Assembly: GCF_018474005.1 (NCBI RefSeq)
Contig: NZ_JAHCSH010000004.1
Location: forward strand, 62,001 to 126,000
Reading direction: 5' to 3'
Length of the DNA: 64,000 bases
Source of the DNA: Curvibacter sp. CHRR-16
GTDB lineage: Bacteria > Pseudomonadota > Gammaproteobacteria > Burkholderiales > Burkholderiaceae_C
The translations under genes were made by a program, and so were the position numbers. The notes under the pieces were generated by a model. It saw nothing but the letters and a program-made list of their open reading frames with translations, was not told the DNA's origin and did not search any database. Of this stretch, positions 16,919 to 26,869 are shown in pieces; positions within the stretch are counted from its first letter, which is position 1, and the number at the start of each line of letters is the position of its first letter.

Positions 16919-17784
16919 TGCCACAGGCCACGCAGGTGACAGCGCCTATAGGTGTGTTCGACAGCGGGGTGGGCGGCCTCAGTGTGCTGCGCGCCCTGCT
17001 GGCCGAGCTACCGCACGAGCGCTTCATCTACGTGGCCGACAGTGGCTTTGCGCCCTACGGAACCCAAAGCGAAGCCTATGTGGTCGAGCGCAGCCTGCAC
17101 ATTGCCCACTGGTTGGCCGAGCAACACCGCACCAAAGCGCTGGTCGTGGCCTGCAACACGGCCACTGCAGCCGCCATACAGCAGCTGCGCCAAGGCTTTG
17201 CCCACATGCCCTTGGTCGGCATGGAGCCGCCCATCAAACCCGCAGCAGCGCTGAGCCGCACGGGCGTGGTGGGGGTGCTGGCCACCCGCGTCACCCTGGC
17301 CAGCCACAAGTTCCAGCACCTGCTGGAGCGCATGCCTGGCACCGTGCGCTACCGCCTGCAGCCCTGCGACGGTTTGGTGGAAGCTATCGAACGCCAAGAT
17401 GCTACAAAAATAAGAGCACTCTGCGCCCACTACACGGCTGCGCTGGGCCAATTTGGCCATGACAACGGCGCCATAGACACACTGGTACTGGGTTGCACCC
17501 ACTACCCCTTTGTGGCCGATGTGCTGCGCGACTGCGTGGGCCCCGAAGTGCGCCTCATCGACGCCGGCCAACCCGTGGCCCGGCACACCCACCACTTGCT
17601 GGCCACACACCAGCCCCTGCTGCTCAGCACAGCGCCCATGACCAGTGGCACTGTGCCCCTAGGACAGCGCGTGGACTTCTACACCAGCGGTCAACCCGCA
17701 GAACTCGACCAAGCGGTGCAGCGCTGGTTGGGCTTGGACGCCAAAGCCCAAGCTTTAACGCCCACCGCCGCACACACCGATTAA
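16918..17784 (+). CDS. murI: glutamate racemase
   Basis: Makes D-glutamate for peptidoglycan. 288 residues with GVFDSGVGGLSVLRAL (Asp15), the first catalytic Cys in VACNTATA (C79) and the second in LGCTHYPF (C193), the two-base pair of the racemase. I chose the ATG that overlaps the fumarase stop because the protein aligns from that point; the frame extends 19 codons upstream into the fumarase gene without meaning. Codons at 17401-17418 (GCT ACA AAA ATA AGA GCA) are unusually AT-rich for this gene and resemble the core of the 54-bp repeat discussed in the findings. Confidence 0.95.
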   Translation: MPQATQVTAPIGVFDSGVGGLSVLRALLAELPHERFIYVADSGFAPYGTQSEAYVVERSLHIAHWLAEQHRTKALVVACNTATAAAIQQLRQGFAHMPLVGMEPPIKPAAALSRTGVVGVLATRVTLASHKFQHLLERMPGTVRYRLQPCDGLVEAIERQDATKIRALCAHYTAALGQFGHDNGAIDTLVLGCTHYPFVADVLRDCVGPEVRLIDAGQPVARHTHHLLATHQPLLLSTAPMTSGTVPLGQRVDFYTSGQPAELDQAVQRWLGLDAKAQALTPTAAHTD

Positions 17785-17799
17785 GGACGCCGATTAAGG
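17777..17799. repeat. 10-bp direct repeat over two convergent stop codons
   Basis: CCGATTAAGG occurs at 17777-17786 and 17790-17799, 13 bp apart. The murI TAA lies in copy one and the complement of the iaaA stop lies in copy two. It looks like a small local duplication at the gene junction. Confidence 0.6.
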
Positions 17800-18777
17800 C
17801 GATCCCGCCGTTTGCACATCGGCAAAAATGGCCGATTGGATGGATTGCCCTTCACGCACCCATGCGCGGTACATGCCTTTGGAGTTGTAGGGCATGCTCA
17901 CGTTGCCATCGCGATCAATTGCCACCAGCCCACCCACCCCTCCGAGCGGGGCCACGGTTTCGGACAAGGCTTGCGCTGCAGCAGCATCCAAAGGGCTGCC
18001 CGCATAGACCATGCGGGCGTGGATGTCGTGGGCCAAGCAGGCACGCAAAAACTGCTCACCCGTGCCGGTGGCAGAGACAGCGCAACTGGCGTTATTGGCA
18101 TACACACCAGCGCCCACCACCGGGGTGTCACCAATGCGACCGGGCATTTTGTTGGTCATGCCACCTGTAGAGGTAGCAGCGGCCAAATTGCCACTCTGAT
18201 CCAGAGCCACAGCGCCAACGGTGCCAAAACGCGAATCACTCTTTGACACCGTTAAGGCATCATGGTCGAGCACAGCCCGATTGCCTGCATGGGCTTGCAC
18301 CGTGCGCAATTGTTCGCGTCGTGCTTCGGTTGAAAAATACGACTGCTCCACCTGCTCCAGCGCATGCTGGGCCGCCAGCGCCGCTTCCCCATGGACGCCT
18401 ACCAGTACACACCGCTCATCCTTCATGACTGCCAATGCACCCAGTACAGGATTGCGCAAAGTGCGCATGCCCGCTACTGCACCAGCTTTGAGGGTTTGAC
18501 CATCCATGATGCTGGCATCGAGTTCATGCTCGGCATTGGCGTTGAAAACGGCTCCATGTCCTGCGTTGAACAGCGGACAGTCCTCCAGTGACTGCACGCT
18601 GGCTGTCACCGCCTGCAATGCCGAACCGCCCGCTTGCAGCACCTGCTCCCCTGCAAGCACCGCAGCTTGTAGCGCAGCGTGGTAAGCGGCCTCCACCTCC
18701 GGATTGCCGGGTTTGATCGTACCGGCTCCACCATGCACAGCCAGCGCGTACGAAGTTACTTGTTTGTCTTTTTTCAT
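17794..18777 (-). CDS. iaaA: isoaspartyl peptidase/L-asparaginase (Ntn hydrolase)
   Basis: Self-cleaving Ntn hydrolase that releases Asp from isoaspartyl dipeptides and hydrolyses L-asparagine. The 327 residues begin ALAVHGGAGTI, carry the substrate-loop segment NAGHGAVFNANAEHELDASIM and the autocleavage site GTVGAVALD, where T186 becomes the nucleophile of the beta subunit. GGMTNKMPGRIGDTPVVGAG and ATGTGE bind substrate. It has no signal peptide in this start choice. It is 16 bp downstream of the Aap transporter genes, suggesting that imported isoaspartyl peptides or asparagine are the substrate. Confidence 0.93.
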   Translation of the reverse strand: MKKDKQVTSYALAVHGGAGTIKPGNPEVEAAYHAALQAAVLAGEQVLQAGGSALQAVTASVQSLEDCPLFNAGHGAVFNANAEHELDASIMDGQTLKAGAVAGMRTLRNPVLGALAVMKDERCVLVGVHGEAALAAQHALEQVEQSYFSTEARREQLRTVQAHAGNRAVLDHDALTVSKSDSRFGTVGAVALDQSGNLAAATSTGGMTNKMPGRIGDTPVVGAGVYANNASCAVSATGTGEQFLRACLAHDIHARMVYAGSPLDAAAAQALSETVAPLGGVGGLVAIDRDGNVSMPYNSKGMYRAWVREGQSIQSAIFADVQTAGSP

Positions 18778-18793
18778 TGTTGGCGTGCGGGGT

Positions 18794-19534
18794 TTAATGG
18801 GTGTTGATCTTGCCGAGGAAGGCCTTGGTGCGATCGCTTTGCGGTTGGTCAAAAAACAGCTCCGGGGGCTGCACTTCAATGATGCGTCCTGCCTCCATGA
18901 AGACCACCCGGTCAGCGACTTTGCGCGCAAAGCCCATCTCGTGCGTCACCACAATCATGGTCATACCCTCTTGGGCCAAGGTGAGCATCACATCGAGCAC
19001 CTCTCCCACCATTTCAGGATCAAGGGCTGATGTCGGCTCATCAAACAGCATCAACTGCGGTTGCATGGCCAAAGCGCGCGCAATCGCCACGCGCTGCTGC
19101 TGACCACCCGACAACTGGCCGGGAAATTTATGGGCTTGTTCCGCAATGCGAACACGCTCAAGCAAGGCCATAGCGCGCTCACGCGCAGCAACAGGCGTTG
19201 CAGACTTCACCAGCATGGGGGCCAACATCACGTTGTCCAACACGGTGAGGTGTGGAAACAAATTGAACTGCTGGAACACCATGCCAATGCCTTCGCGCGC
19301 TGCAACCGCTTCACGAGAGTCATCCAAGGTCACACCGTTGAAGCTGATCGTCCCACCATCGTGGCGTTCAATGCGATTGACACAACGAATCAATGTGGAC
19401 TTGCCAGAACCGGAAGGGCCGCAAATCACAATTTTTTCACCCCGATGCACGTCCAACGAGCAATCGTGCAAAGCATGAAAACTACCAAACCATTTGTGCA
19501 TCCCATCGATGCGCAGCAAAGGAGAATTACTCAT
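18794..19534 (-). CDS. aapP: amino-acid ABC transporter ATPase, AapP type
   Basis: ATP-binding subunit of a polar amino-acid uptake system. 246 residues with Walker [10 protein letters not shown], signature LSGGQQQR, Walker [15 protein letters not shown] and the switch His in VVTHEMGFA, all in the order of the GlnQ/AapP family. It starts 3 bp after the permease gene stop. Together with the two permeases and AapJ it forms a complete importer. Confidence 0.93.
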   Translation of the reverse strand: MSNSPLLRIDGMHKWFGSFHALHDCSLDVHRGEKIVICGPSGSGKSTLIRCVNRIERHDGGTISFNGVTLDDSREAVAAREGIGMVFQQFNLFPHLTVLDNVMLAPMLVKSATPVAARERAMALLERVRIAEQAHKFPGQLSGGQQQRVAIARALAMQPQLMLFDEPTSALDPEMVGEVLDVMLTLAQEGMTMIVVTHEMGFARKVADRVVFMEAGRIIEVQPPELFFDQPQSDRTKAFLGKINTH

Positions 19535-19537
19535 AAA

Positions 19538-20602
19538 TCATTTCAGCGCGTAGCGCCGTTCCAAAAATCGCCCATAAATTGCCAAGCCCAAACCCATGGT
19601 CAAGTAAATAGCCCCGACAAAGAGGTACATCTCCACGAAGTAAGGACGCCACTGGGCATCGCTCAGAGCCAGCTTCAAGGCACCCGTGATGTCATAGAGA
19701 TTGACGATCATGACCAGCGAGGTGTCTTTCAGCGCGCCGATGAACACATTCACAGTAGGCGCAATACCCACGCGCAGTGCCTGTGGCAACACAACGCGCG
19801 ACAAGGTTTGCCACTTGCTCAGACTCAAGGCATGCGCAGCCTCGGTTTGACCTTTGGCCACCGACTGCAAGCCACCACGAAACACCTCGGCCAAATACGC
19901 TGCCACAAACATGCACAGGCAAATGGCTATCCGAATCATGGCGTCAAAGCGCCAGCTTGGCGGCAACACGATAGGCAACACAAATACGCCAAAAAACAGC
20001 AAGGTCACCAAAGGAACGCCACGCACCAACTCGATATAGCCCGTGGCCAACCAGCGCAAAACTGGCAATTGGCTGCGGCGTGACAAGGCCAAGACCATGG
20101 CCAACGGCGCACCCAGCAGGCAAGCAAATACGGTAAGGAATACCGTCAAAGGCAAACCACCCCACAGATCGGTAGGTACAGGCGTCAAATCGGCAAAGCC
20201 CCCAGCCATCAAGAGGACAAAAGCCACCAACGCTGCAGCAAGCAACGCAATGCCTACACGGCCAAAAAACCTTGGCAGAGCCGCCAACAGCACGCCAGAG
20301 AGCAACAACAGGGTTGCCACCAAGGGACGCCACTGTTCACCCGCAGGGTAGCGACCAAACAAAACCAAGCGGTGCTTTTCCAGCACCACGGCCCAGCACG
20401 CCCCCGCTCCTGCGCGGCAAGCCAGAGGGTCTTGCCCCCCCATGCTGTGCAACACCCCCCATGACAAGGTGTGCCACACCAGATAGGCCAAGGCCATCAA
20501 CAAGCTTATAGACACCAGACTGGATGCGGGGCTTGCAAACCATTCTTGGCGTATGCGCCCTCCAATACTTGGGCGTGCAGGTGGATTCAACATAGCCGAC
20601 AT
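19538..20602 (-). CDS. aapM: amino-acid ABC transporter permease, AapM type
   Basis: 354-residue inner-membrane permease with extra N-terminal membrane segments typical of AapM and the EAA-type loop, here EAAHALSLSKWQTLSRVVLPQALRV in part, which contacts the ATPase. GYIELVRGVPLVTLLFF is the conserved start of the permease core. It begins 1 bp after the AapQ stop. AapQ and AapM form the heterodimeric channel. Confidence 0.92.
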   Translation of the reverse strand: MSAMLNPPARPSIGGRIRQEWFASPASSLVSISLLMALAYLVWHTLSWGVLHSMGGQDPLACRAGAGACWAVVLEKHRLVLFGRYPAGEQWRPLVATLLLLSGVLLAALPRFFGRVGIALLAAALVAFVLLMAGGFADLTPVPTDLWGGLPLTVFLTVFACLLGAPLAMVLALSRRSQLPVLRWLATGYIELVRGVPLVTLLFFGVFVLPIVLPPSWRFDAMIRIAICLCMFVAAYLAEVFRGGLQSVAKGQTEAAHALSLSKWQTLSRVVLPQALRVGIAPTVNVFIGALKDTSLVMIVNLYDITGALKLALSDAQWRPYFVEMYLFVGAIYLTMGLGLAIYGRFLERRYALK

Positions 20603-20603
20603 C

Positions 20604-21752
20604 TCAACGCTCCCTCAACTGAACACGCTTATTGACCCATCCCATCACCAAAGCAGTACAGAGATTGAGCGTTAAGTAAACCAACGCAATGATGGCCACG
20701 CACTCAATGGCCTGACCATTTTGGTTCATCGACGTGGTCGTGATGGACACAATGTCGGGATACCCCACTGCCACGGCCAATGAAGACCCCTTCAAGGTAT
20801 TCATGATCAAGCTCGTGTAGGGGGGCACGATCACGCGCAGGCTTTGCGGCAAGATAACCCGCACCAGCATCTGGGCACGCGACATACTCAGGGCATGGCA
20901 CGCCTCCCACTGTCCTTTGTGCACCGCTTGGATACCGCCGCGCACAATCTCCGCGCAATAAGCCCCCGAGTACAAGGTGAGCGCCGCCACCACCGACAAC
21001 CATTCAGGACTCAGTGCTGCTCCACCAGCCACGCCAAAAGCACCTTGACTTGGTAACTCCCAGCCAGCAGGTTGCAGCACCCACAGCCCTACCAAAGCCG
21101 CGCATACCACCAGTTGCCACAGCGCACGCCAAGCCATGCGCTGCATGGAGCTAAAGCGCCACACTGCAGCAGGTATCAGCAGCGTAGCGACCAGCAACAC
21201 CAGCACGACGTACCAAGGCGCATCGGGTATGGCCACTGCCAAGCCACCTTTGCTGATGAATGCAGCGCTACCCAAGGCAATCGGATCGGCACTGTCGGGC
21301 AATGTTTCAGTGATCACGAAATACCACATCAACACCTGCACCAACAAAGGCACGTTGCGCACCACGTCTACATAGCATCGCGCCACGCTGCGCACCAGCG
21401 CATTGCGACTGATAAGTCCAACGCCTACCGTAAACCCGAGCAAACTGGCCAACACAATGGCGGGTATAGCTGCACGCATGGTGTTCACCATGCCGACGGC
21501 AAAAGCACGCAAAGTGCTATCGCCAATCTCGTAAGCCACTATGCTCTCAGAGATAGAAAAGCCCGCCGTGTCTTGGAGAAAGCCAAAGCCAGAGCCAATG
21601 TGGCGAGCCGCCAAATTGCTCCATGCATTGAAGACAAACCAGCCCAAGAGGCCAACGACCACCACCAACACCACCAGCTGCAACGACACAGTGTGCCAAT
21701 GGCGCTGGGGAGTGGGAGGGCGTGACTGCGCCGCGTCAGAAACCTTGGTCAT
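20604..21752 (-). CDS. aapQ: amino-acid ABC transporter permease, AapQ type
   Basis: 382-residue permease with a large insertion between the first membrane segments and the core, as in AapQ. VRNVPLLVQVLMWYF and ACHALSMSRAQMLVRVILPQ are the conserved channel and ATPase-contact segments. It lies between aapJ (21 bp upstream) and aapM (1 bp downstream). Its length and the Ser/Thr-rich MNQNGQAIECVAIIALVYL end are normal for the family. Confidence 0.93.
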   Translation of the reverse strand: MTKVSDAAQSRPPTPQRHWHTVSLQLVVLVVVVGLLGWFVFNAWSNLAARHIGSGFGFLQDTAGFSISESIVAYEIGDSTLRAFAVGMVNTMRAAIPAIVLASLLGFTVGVGLISRNALVRSVARCYVDVVRNVPLLVQVLMWYFVITETLPDSADPIALGSAAFISKGGLAVAIPDAPWYVVLVLLVATLLIPAAVWRFSSMQRMAWRALWQLVVCAALVGLWVLQPAGWELPSQGAFGVAGGAALSPEWLSVVAALTLYSGAYCAEIVRGGIQAVHKGQWEACHALSMSRAQMLVRVILPQSLRVIVPPYTSLIMNTLKGSSLAVAVGYPDIVSITTTSMNQNGQAIECVAIIALVYLTLNLCTALVMGWVNKRVQLRER

Positions 21753-21773
21753 AACACATCTACCCCAATTGGC

Positions 21774-22811
21774 TTAGCGCAGGGGAGGAGACATCATCAA
21801 ACCACCCTTGGTCCACAAATTCATGCGGCCACGTGGCAGTTTGAACTTGGAGCCCTGCCCCAAGTTGCGTTCGAAACTCTCACCATAGTTACCAACCGTT
21901 TTGACGATGCGGTAGCTCCATTCCTTGTCCAAGCCCAAGAACTTGCCCATGTCATCACCTGATCCCACAAAGCGCTTGATCGCAGGTTCTGCACTGCTGG
22001 CTTTGAGGTTGTCGATATTGGCAGAGGAGATACCCAATTCTTCGGCTTCAACCATGGCGTAGAGTGTCCAGCGTGCAATCGCAAACCACTCGTCATCCCC
22101 ACGGCGCACAGCAGGGCCAAGGGGTTCTTTGGAGATGATTTCGGGCAAGATGACATAGTTGTCGGGATCCTTCAAAACTTGGGCTTTGAGCACCGCCAAA
22201 GCACCGTAGTCATTGGTGTAGGCTTGGCAACGCCCACTGCCCAAGGCTTGCTGCGAAGCCTCCTCTTGGTCAAACACCACGGCCTTGTAAGCCATCTTGT
22301 TTGCTTTGAAATAATCGGCCAAATTCTTTTCAGTCGTGCTGCCAGATTCCACGCAAATGGTGGCACCAGCCAACTGTTTCACACTGTTCAAGCCGGGCTT
22401 TTTGCGCACCAAAAATGCCTGCCCGTCATAGAAGTTAATCCCCACCCAAGCCAAGCCCAAGGCAGCGTCACGGTTGAATGTCCATGTTGTATTGCGCGCC
22501 AAGACATCAATCTCACCGCTTTGCAAAGCCGTGATGCGCGTTTGCCCGCTGGTTGGTACGAACTTCACTTTATTGGCATCACCCAGCACCCCCGCTGCCA
22601 GCGCACGGCAGTAGTCCACATCCAAACCACTCCAGTTGCCCGCACTGTCGGTCAATGCAAAACCTGGGCGACCGGTATGCACACCACAGGTCACCACCCC
22701 TTTGCTTTTGATGCCATCCAGTATCTTGCCTGCATGGGCAGTTGGGATTGCTGCCAACGAAAACACCGCCGCCAGCGATGTGGTGCACAAAAGTGATCGA
22801 GAGAAGTTCAT
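21774..22811 (-). CDS. aapJ: periplasmic general L-amino acid binding protein, AapJ type
   Basis: 345 residues with a signal peptide (cleavage probably after PTAHA, about 27). The mature protein starts GKILDGIKSKGVVTCGVHTG and has GLDVDYCRALAAGVLGD, CVESGSTTEKNLADYF and the C-terminal WSYRIVKTVGNYGESFERNLG segment, all typical of AapJ. It captures amino acids in the periplasm for AapQMP. It starts 15 bp after the rpiR-like gene, so the regulator and transporter share a transcript. Confidence 0.94.
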   Translation of the reverse strand: MNFSRSLLCTTSLAAVFSLAAIPTAHAGKILDGIKSKGVVTCGVHTGRPGFALTDSAGNWSGLDVDYCRALAAGVLGDANKVKFVPTSGQTRITALQSGEIDVLARNTTWTFNRDAALGLAWVGINFYDGQAFLVRKKPGLNSVKQLAGATICVESGSTTEKNLADYFKANKMAYKAVVFDQEEASQQALGSGRCQAYTNDYGALAVLKAQVLKDPDNYVILPEIISKEPLGPAVRRGDDEWFAIARWTLYAMVEAEELGISSANIDNLKASSAEPAIKRFVGSGDDMGKFLGLDKEWSYRIVKTVGNYGESFERNLGQGSKFKLPRGRMNLWTKGGLMMSPPLR

Positions 22812-22826
22812 AGGACAAGACCCTTT

Positions 22827-23711
22827 CTATTTAATGGGGGAAGAGGAATCGGAAGCTTTGAAAGTCAGGTACTCATGCACCATGTCTGCGAAGTTCGCGG
22901 CAATCTGGGCTACGTGTGGATTGGCCCGCATCACCTCTGTGACCAAGACTTCGCTGAGTAACTGCATACAGACCCAGCTAGAGGGAAGCACCGGGTGTTC
23001 AGAAGGTGCCACCAGCACACTGTCAGCGAAAGCTGCCAAGGGCGCTGCAGGTGAATCCACCATGGCAATCACATGCGCACCATGCTCGCGCGCAAAGCGC
23101 GCCAAGCCCAAGGTACTGCGCGAATAGCGGGGCAATGACAAGGCCACCAGCACATCGGTCTTTCCCACTCCTTGCAGCAATGCGGCACTGCGCTCGGTGC
23201 CACCACTCAAACCAAGTGAAATCACCGCGTCCAAATAGGGGGCCAAAGCGTCCGACAACCAGTGCGCCATGTGCGCTGTCAGCCCCAAGCCCAAGACGTA
23301 GACGCGACGCGCTTGCATGAGCGTGCTCACTGCCTGCTCAATATCCTTGGTTGCGGTATCACGCACCATGCGATCCAGATTGGTTTGGGCAATGCGCACA
23401 TGGTTGGCTGGCGGCTTGAGATCGTTGTGTGACAAACCGGCACGCAACTTTTGAACCGGATCCACTGCCGCGCGCAGTTCACGCGCCAGTGCGGCCTTCA
23501 ATTCAATGAAACCGCTATAGCCAGCTTGGCGTGCCAAGCGATTCACACTGGCCGTTGAACTGCCCGAAGCTTTGGCTATCTCTTCAATCCCCAGCATGGC
23601 CCCTTGCACGGCATTGCGCAAAAGCCAGTCAGCCACAGCAGCCAATGCTGGGGGGAGCGTGGGCGCAACCTCCCGAAGTCGATTCAATGGTGAGTCATTA
23701 GCCATGGTCAT
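22827..23711 (-). CDS. RpiR/MurR-family transcriptional regulator with SIS domain
   Basis: 294 residues. An N-terminal helix-turn-helix (about 1-80; IEEIAKASGSSTASVNRLARQAGYSGF) is followed by a sugar-isomerase SIS domain (about 125-260) with GLGLTAHMAHWLSDALAPY and ALSLPRYSRST. RpiR proteins sense phosphosugars or other small ligands through the SIS fold. Here it heads the aapJQMP-iaaA operon, so the ligand may relate to amino-acid or amino-sugar supply; that is inference. Start codons at 23711 and 23705 are both possible. It is divergent from metG. Confidence 0.88.
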   Translation of the reverse strand: MTMANDSPLNRLREVAPTLPPALAAVADWLLRNAVQGAMLGIEEIAKASGSSTASVNRLARQAGYSGFIELKAALARELRAAVDPVQKLRAGLSHNDLKPPANHVRIAQTNLDRMVRDTATKDIEQAVSTLMQARRVYVLGLGLTAHMAHWLSDALAPYLDAVISLGLSGGTERSAALLQGVGKTDVLVALSLPRYSRSTLGLARFAREHGAHVIAMVDSPAAPLAAFADSVLVAPSEHPVLPSSWVCMQLLSEVLVTEVMRANPHVAQIAANFADMVHEYLTFKASDSSSPIK

Positions 23712-23724
23712 ACACCCCGCACTA

Positions 23725-23771
23725 TGAAAGTTTATTTACAAAAAGTCAATCACTGCATAAAAATATTTTCA
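23725..23771. promoter_or_regulatory. AT-rich candidate operator before the RpiR-family gene
   Basis: Two imperfect inverted repeats, TGAAAGTTTATTTACA (23725-23740) and TAAAAATATTTTCA (23758-23771, with an AAAATATTTT core), lie in an AT-rich stretch 14-60 bp before the regulator start. RpiR-family operators are often TGAAA...TTTCA-like. Not proven. Confidence 0.4.
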
Positions 23772-23865
23772 CACCATAAAAACCCTTTCCAAGCAGCAGC
23801 GGCGCCCCAGCATCCACCCGACTAAAATCCCCAGCTTTGCCCCTCCACAAGAAGCGTTTCCTGCA

Positions 23866-26016
23866 ATGACTACACGCCAGCGCCAGCTTTTCGTCACCAC
23901 CGCCCTGCCCTATGCCAATGGTCACTTCCACATCGGCCACATCATGGAATACATCCAGGCCGATATTTGGGTGCGTTACCAGCGCATGCAGGGCCATGCG
24001 GTGAACTTCGTTGGCGCTGACGACACGCACGGCGCGCCCATCATGATCGCGGCTGAAAAGGCCGGTAAAACGCCGGAGCAATTCGTGGCCGACATCGCCG
24101 CCGGACGCCCGCAGTACCTGAACGGCTTTCACATCAGCCACGACAACTGGCACAGCACCCACTCCAGCGAAAACACCGAGCTGGCCAAGCAGATTTACCG
24201 CGACCTCCAGGCCACGGGCCTGATCGAAACCCGCACCATCGAACAGTTCTTCGACCCCGAGAAGGCCATGTTCCTGCCCGACCGCTACATCAAAGGCGAG
24301 TGCCCCAAGTGCCACGCCCAAGACCAGTACGGCGACAACTGCGAGGTGTGCGGCTCGGTGTACGCGCCCACCGACCTCATCAACCCCTTCTCGGCCCTGT
24401 CTGGTGCCAAGCCGGTGCTGAAAAACTCTGAGCACTTTTTCTTCAAACTGTCCGACCCACGCTGCGTGGAGTTTTTGCAGAACTGGACCCAAGACGGCAA
24501 GCTGCAGCCCGAGGTGGCCAACAAGGTGAAGGAATGGTTCACCGTGCGCACCAACCCCGACGGCAGCCAAAGCGAAGGCCTGGGCGACTGGGACATTAGC
24601 CGCGACGCGCCCTACTTCGGCATCGAAATTCCCGATGCGCCGGGCAAATACTTTTACGTGTGGCTGGACGCGCCCGTAGGCTATTTGGCCTCGCTGAAAA
24701 ACCTGCTGGACAAGCGCGGCCAAAGCTATGCCGACTACATGGCCAACCCCGAGGTGGAGCAGTACCACTTCATCGGCAAAGACATCGTCACCTTCCACAC
24801 CCTGTTCTGGCCCGCCATGCTGCACTTCAGCGGCCGCAAAACGCCCAACAGCGTGTTCGTGCACGGCTTTCTGACCGTGAACAACGGCGAAAAAATGAGC
24901 AAAAGCCGTGGCACGGGCCTAGACCCACTCAAGTACCTCAAGCTGGGCATGAACCCCGAGTGGCTGCGCTACTACCTGGCCGCCAAACTCTCCAGCCGCA
25001 ACGAAGACATCGACTTCAACGCCGACGACTTCATGGCGCGCGTCAACAGCGATTTGATTGGCAAGTACGTCAATGTAGCCAGCCGCGCAGCAGGCTTTTT
25101 GACCAAGCGCTTTGACGGCCAAGTGGCCCAGCAACTCAGTGCCGACGGCCAAGCCTTGGTGGACAAGCTGCACGCCGCCCGCGACACACTGGCCGCGCTG
25201 TACGAAGAGCGCGACTACGGCAAAGCCATGAAAGAAATCATGCTGCTGACCGACGCCGTGAACAGCTACACCGACGTGGTCAAGCCCTGGGACTTGGCCA
25301 AGCACGCCGACAAAGTGGCCGAGCTGCACGACGCCTGCTCGGTGCTGGTGAACTGCTTTGCCATCCTGACCCGCTACCTGGCCCCCGTGCTGCCGCAGTT
25401 GGCCGCGCAAGTGGGCCCCTTTGTGGGCCAAGACATGACCCGCTGGGACGCAGCCGCCCCCGTGCAGCGCATCCAGCCCTACCAGCACCTGATGCAGCGC
25501 GTCACGCCCGAGCAGCTCGATGCTTTGTTCGAAGTAGCAGCCGCCGCAGAAAAAGAACCAAAACAGGCTGCAAAGCCCGCCAGTACTGCTGGAGGCGCTA
25601 GCAAAACTGTAGCACCCACTGCCGACCCCAACGCTCCCGGTGGCGAGGCCTTAGCACCCACCATTGGCATTGAGGACTTTGCCAAGATCGACCTGCGCAT
25701 CGCAAAGATACTGGCCTGCGAAGCGGTGGAAGGCTCCACCAAGCTGTTGCGCCTCACGCTGGACATGGGCGAGAAAAACGCAGAAGGCCAAGCCACCACG
25801 CGCAACGTGTTCAGCGGCATTGCCAGCATGTACCAGCCTGAGCAACTGGTGGGCAAGCTCACCGTGCTGGTGGCCAACCTGGCTCCGCGCAAGATGAAGT
25901 TTGGCATCAGCGAAGGCATGGTGCTGGCCGCCAGCCATGCCGACGAGAAAACCCACCCCGGCATTTACGTGCTGGAGCCCTTCCCCGGTGCCCAGCCCGG
26001 CATGCGCATCCACTAA
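23866..26016 (+). CDS. metG: methionyl-tRNA synthetase
   Basis: Charges tRNA-Met and initiator tRNA. 716 residues with HIGH at 22-25, a zinc knuckle with C146, C149, C159 and C162 (CPKC...CEVC), KMSKS after NNGEK, and a C-terminal tRNA-binding domain (from about 595: [13 protein letters not shown] to the end). Between the catalytic body and that domain is an Ala/Pro/Thr-rich linker (about 555-590). A 54-bp segment of the linker (25561-25614) resembles, in length and reading frame, a segment in kefC; see findings. Confidence 0.98.
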   Translation: MTTRQRQLFVTTALPYANGHFHIGHIMEYIQADIWVRYQRMQGHAVNFVGADDTHGAPIMIAAEKAGKTPEQFVADIAAGRPQYLNGFHISHDNWHSTHSSENTELAKQIYRDLQATGLIETRTIEQFFDPEKAMFLPDRYIKGECPKCHAQDQYGDNCEVCGSVYAPTDLINPFSALSGAKPVLKNSEHFFFKLSDPRCVEFLQNWTQDGKLQPEVANKVKEWFTVRTNPDGSQSEGLGDWDISRDAPYFGIEIPDAPGKYFYVWLDAPVGYLASLKNLLDKRGQSYADYMANPEVEQYHFIGKDIVTFHTLFWPAMLHFSGRKTPNSVFVHGFLTVNNGEKMSKSRGTGLDPLKYLKLGMNPEWLRYYLAAKLSSRNEDIDFNADDFMARVNSDLIGKYVNVASRAAGFLTKRFDGQVAQQLSADGQALVDKLHAARDTLAALYEERDYGKAMKEIMLLTDAVNSYTDVVKPWDLAKHADKVAELHDACSVLVNCFAILTRYLAPVLPQLAAQVGPFVGQDMTRWDAAAPVQRIQPYQHLMQRVTPEQLDALFEVAAAAEKEPKQAAKPASTAGGASKTVAPTADPNAPGGEALAPTIGIEDFAKIDLRIAKILACEAVEGSTKLLRLTLDMGEKNAEGQATTRNVFSGIASMYQPEQLVGKLTVLVANLAPRKMKFGISEGMVLAASHADEKTHPGIYVLEPFPGAQPGMRIH
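25561..25614 (+). repeat. 54-bp in-frame repeat, copy in the metG linker
   Basis: Starts AAACAGGCT, contains AGCCCG at positions 14-19, and ends with the near-palindrome GCTA...TAGCA (17 bp plus A). Hand alignment with the kefC copy gives 36 identical of 54 positions without gaps. It encodes 18 residues beginning KQA and ending A in the same frame as the other copy. Confidence 0.55.
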
Positions 26017-26060
26017 GCCACCCAGCCCCGCAACGAACCAAAACGCAGTCCACCGGCCCC

Positions 26061-26819
26061 ATGTTCAGCCACTACCGCCAATGGACTGCCCCCGAGCGCA
26101 GTCGCAAGACCAACTACCAGTTGGGCGTGGCGCTGTGCTTTGTGGCCGGGGCGACCAACGCCGGGGGCTTTTTGGCCGTGGGCCAGTACACCTCGCACAT
26201 GTCGGGCATGGTCTCTGGCGTGGCCGATGCGTTGGTACTGTCGCACTGGGCGTTGGTGGCCAGTGGCGCAGCGGCCGTGCTGGCCTTTGTGATGGGTGCC
26301 ATGACAACGGCGTGGATGGTCAACTGGGCCTTGCGCCGCCAGCTGCGCAGCGCCTACGGGCGGCCCTTGCTGATCGAGGCGTTTTTGCTGCTCATGTTTG
26401 GCCTCTTTGGTGCCGCAATCGATGCCTTTGGTGTGGGTTTTGTGCCCCCCACGGTGCTGCTGCTGTGCTACATCATGGGGTTGCAAAACGCGCTCATCAC
26501 CAAAATATCGCGGGCCGAAATCCGCACCACCCACGTCACCGGCCTCATCACCGACCTGGGCATAGAACTGGGCAAGCTCACCTACATCAACCGCCTGACC
26601 CGCGAAAACTTGGTGCAGGCCGATTTCAAAAAAATGCGCATCCTCATGGCACTGATCAGTGCCTTTTTTGTCGGCGGCATGCTGGGCGCTTGGGGCTTTC
26701 AGCGTTTTGGCTACATCGCCACGTTGCCCTTGTCAGCCCTGTTGGTGCTGCTGGTGTGGTGGCCTGTGATGGACGATGCCCGCCAGTGGCTGCACAAACT
26801 CACCCATCCGCACCACTGA
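26061..26819 (+). CDS. DUF1275 (YoaK-like) six-span membrane protein
   Basis: 252 residues with about six membrane segments. It starts with a short polar region ([20 protein letters not shown]) and has [23 protein letters not shown], the conserved DUF1275 signature, plus [24 protein letters not shown]. The family has no established function; a transporter-like role is sometimes suggested. It lies 44 bp after metG on the same strand, with no apparent functional link. The C-terminus ends in HPHH. Confidence 0.85.
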   Translation: MFSHYRQWTAPERSRKTNYQLGVALCFVAGATNAGGFLAVGQYTSHMSGMVSGVADALVLSHWALVASGAAAVLAFVMGAMTTAWMVNWALRRQLRSAYGRPLLIEAFLLLMFGLFGAAIDAFGVGFVPPTVLLLCYIMGLQNALITKISRAEIRTTHVTGLITDLGIELGKLTYINRLTRENLVQADFKKMRILMALISAFFVGGMLGAWGFQRFGYIATLPLSALLVLLVWWPVMDDARQWLHKLTHPHH

Positions 26820-26869
26820 AGGCCCACCACCCGACCGTCTTCTTACAGCTTTTGCACGTTTTTGTTGGC

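Noticed and set aside
15488..16924. 478-codon open frame opposite the fumarase gene
   Set aside because: Gly/His/Val-rich shadow of a well-supported gene.
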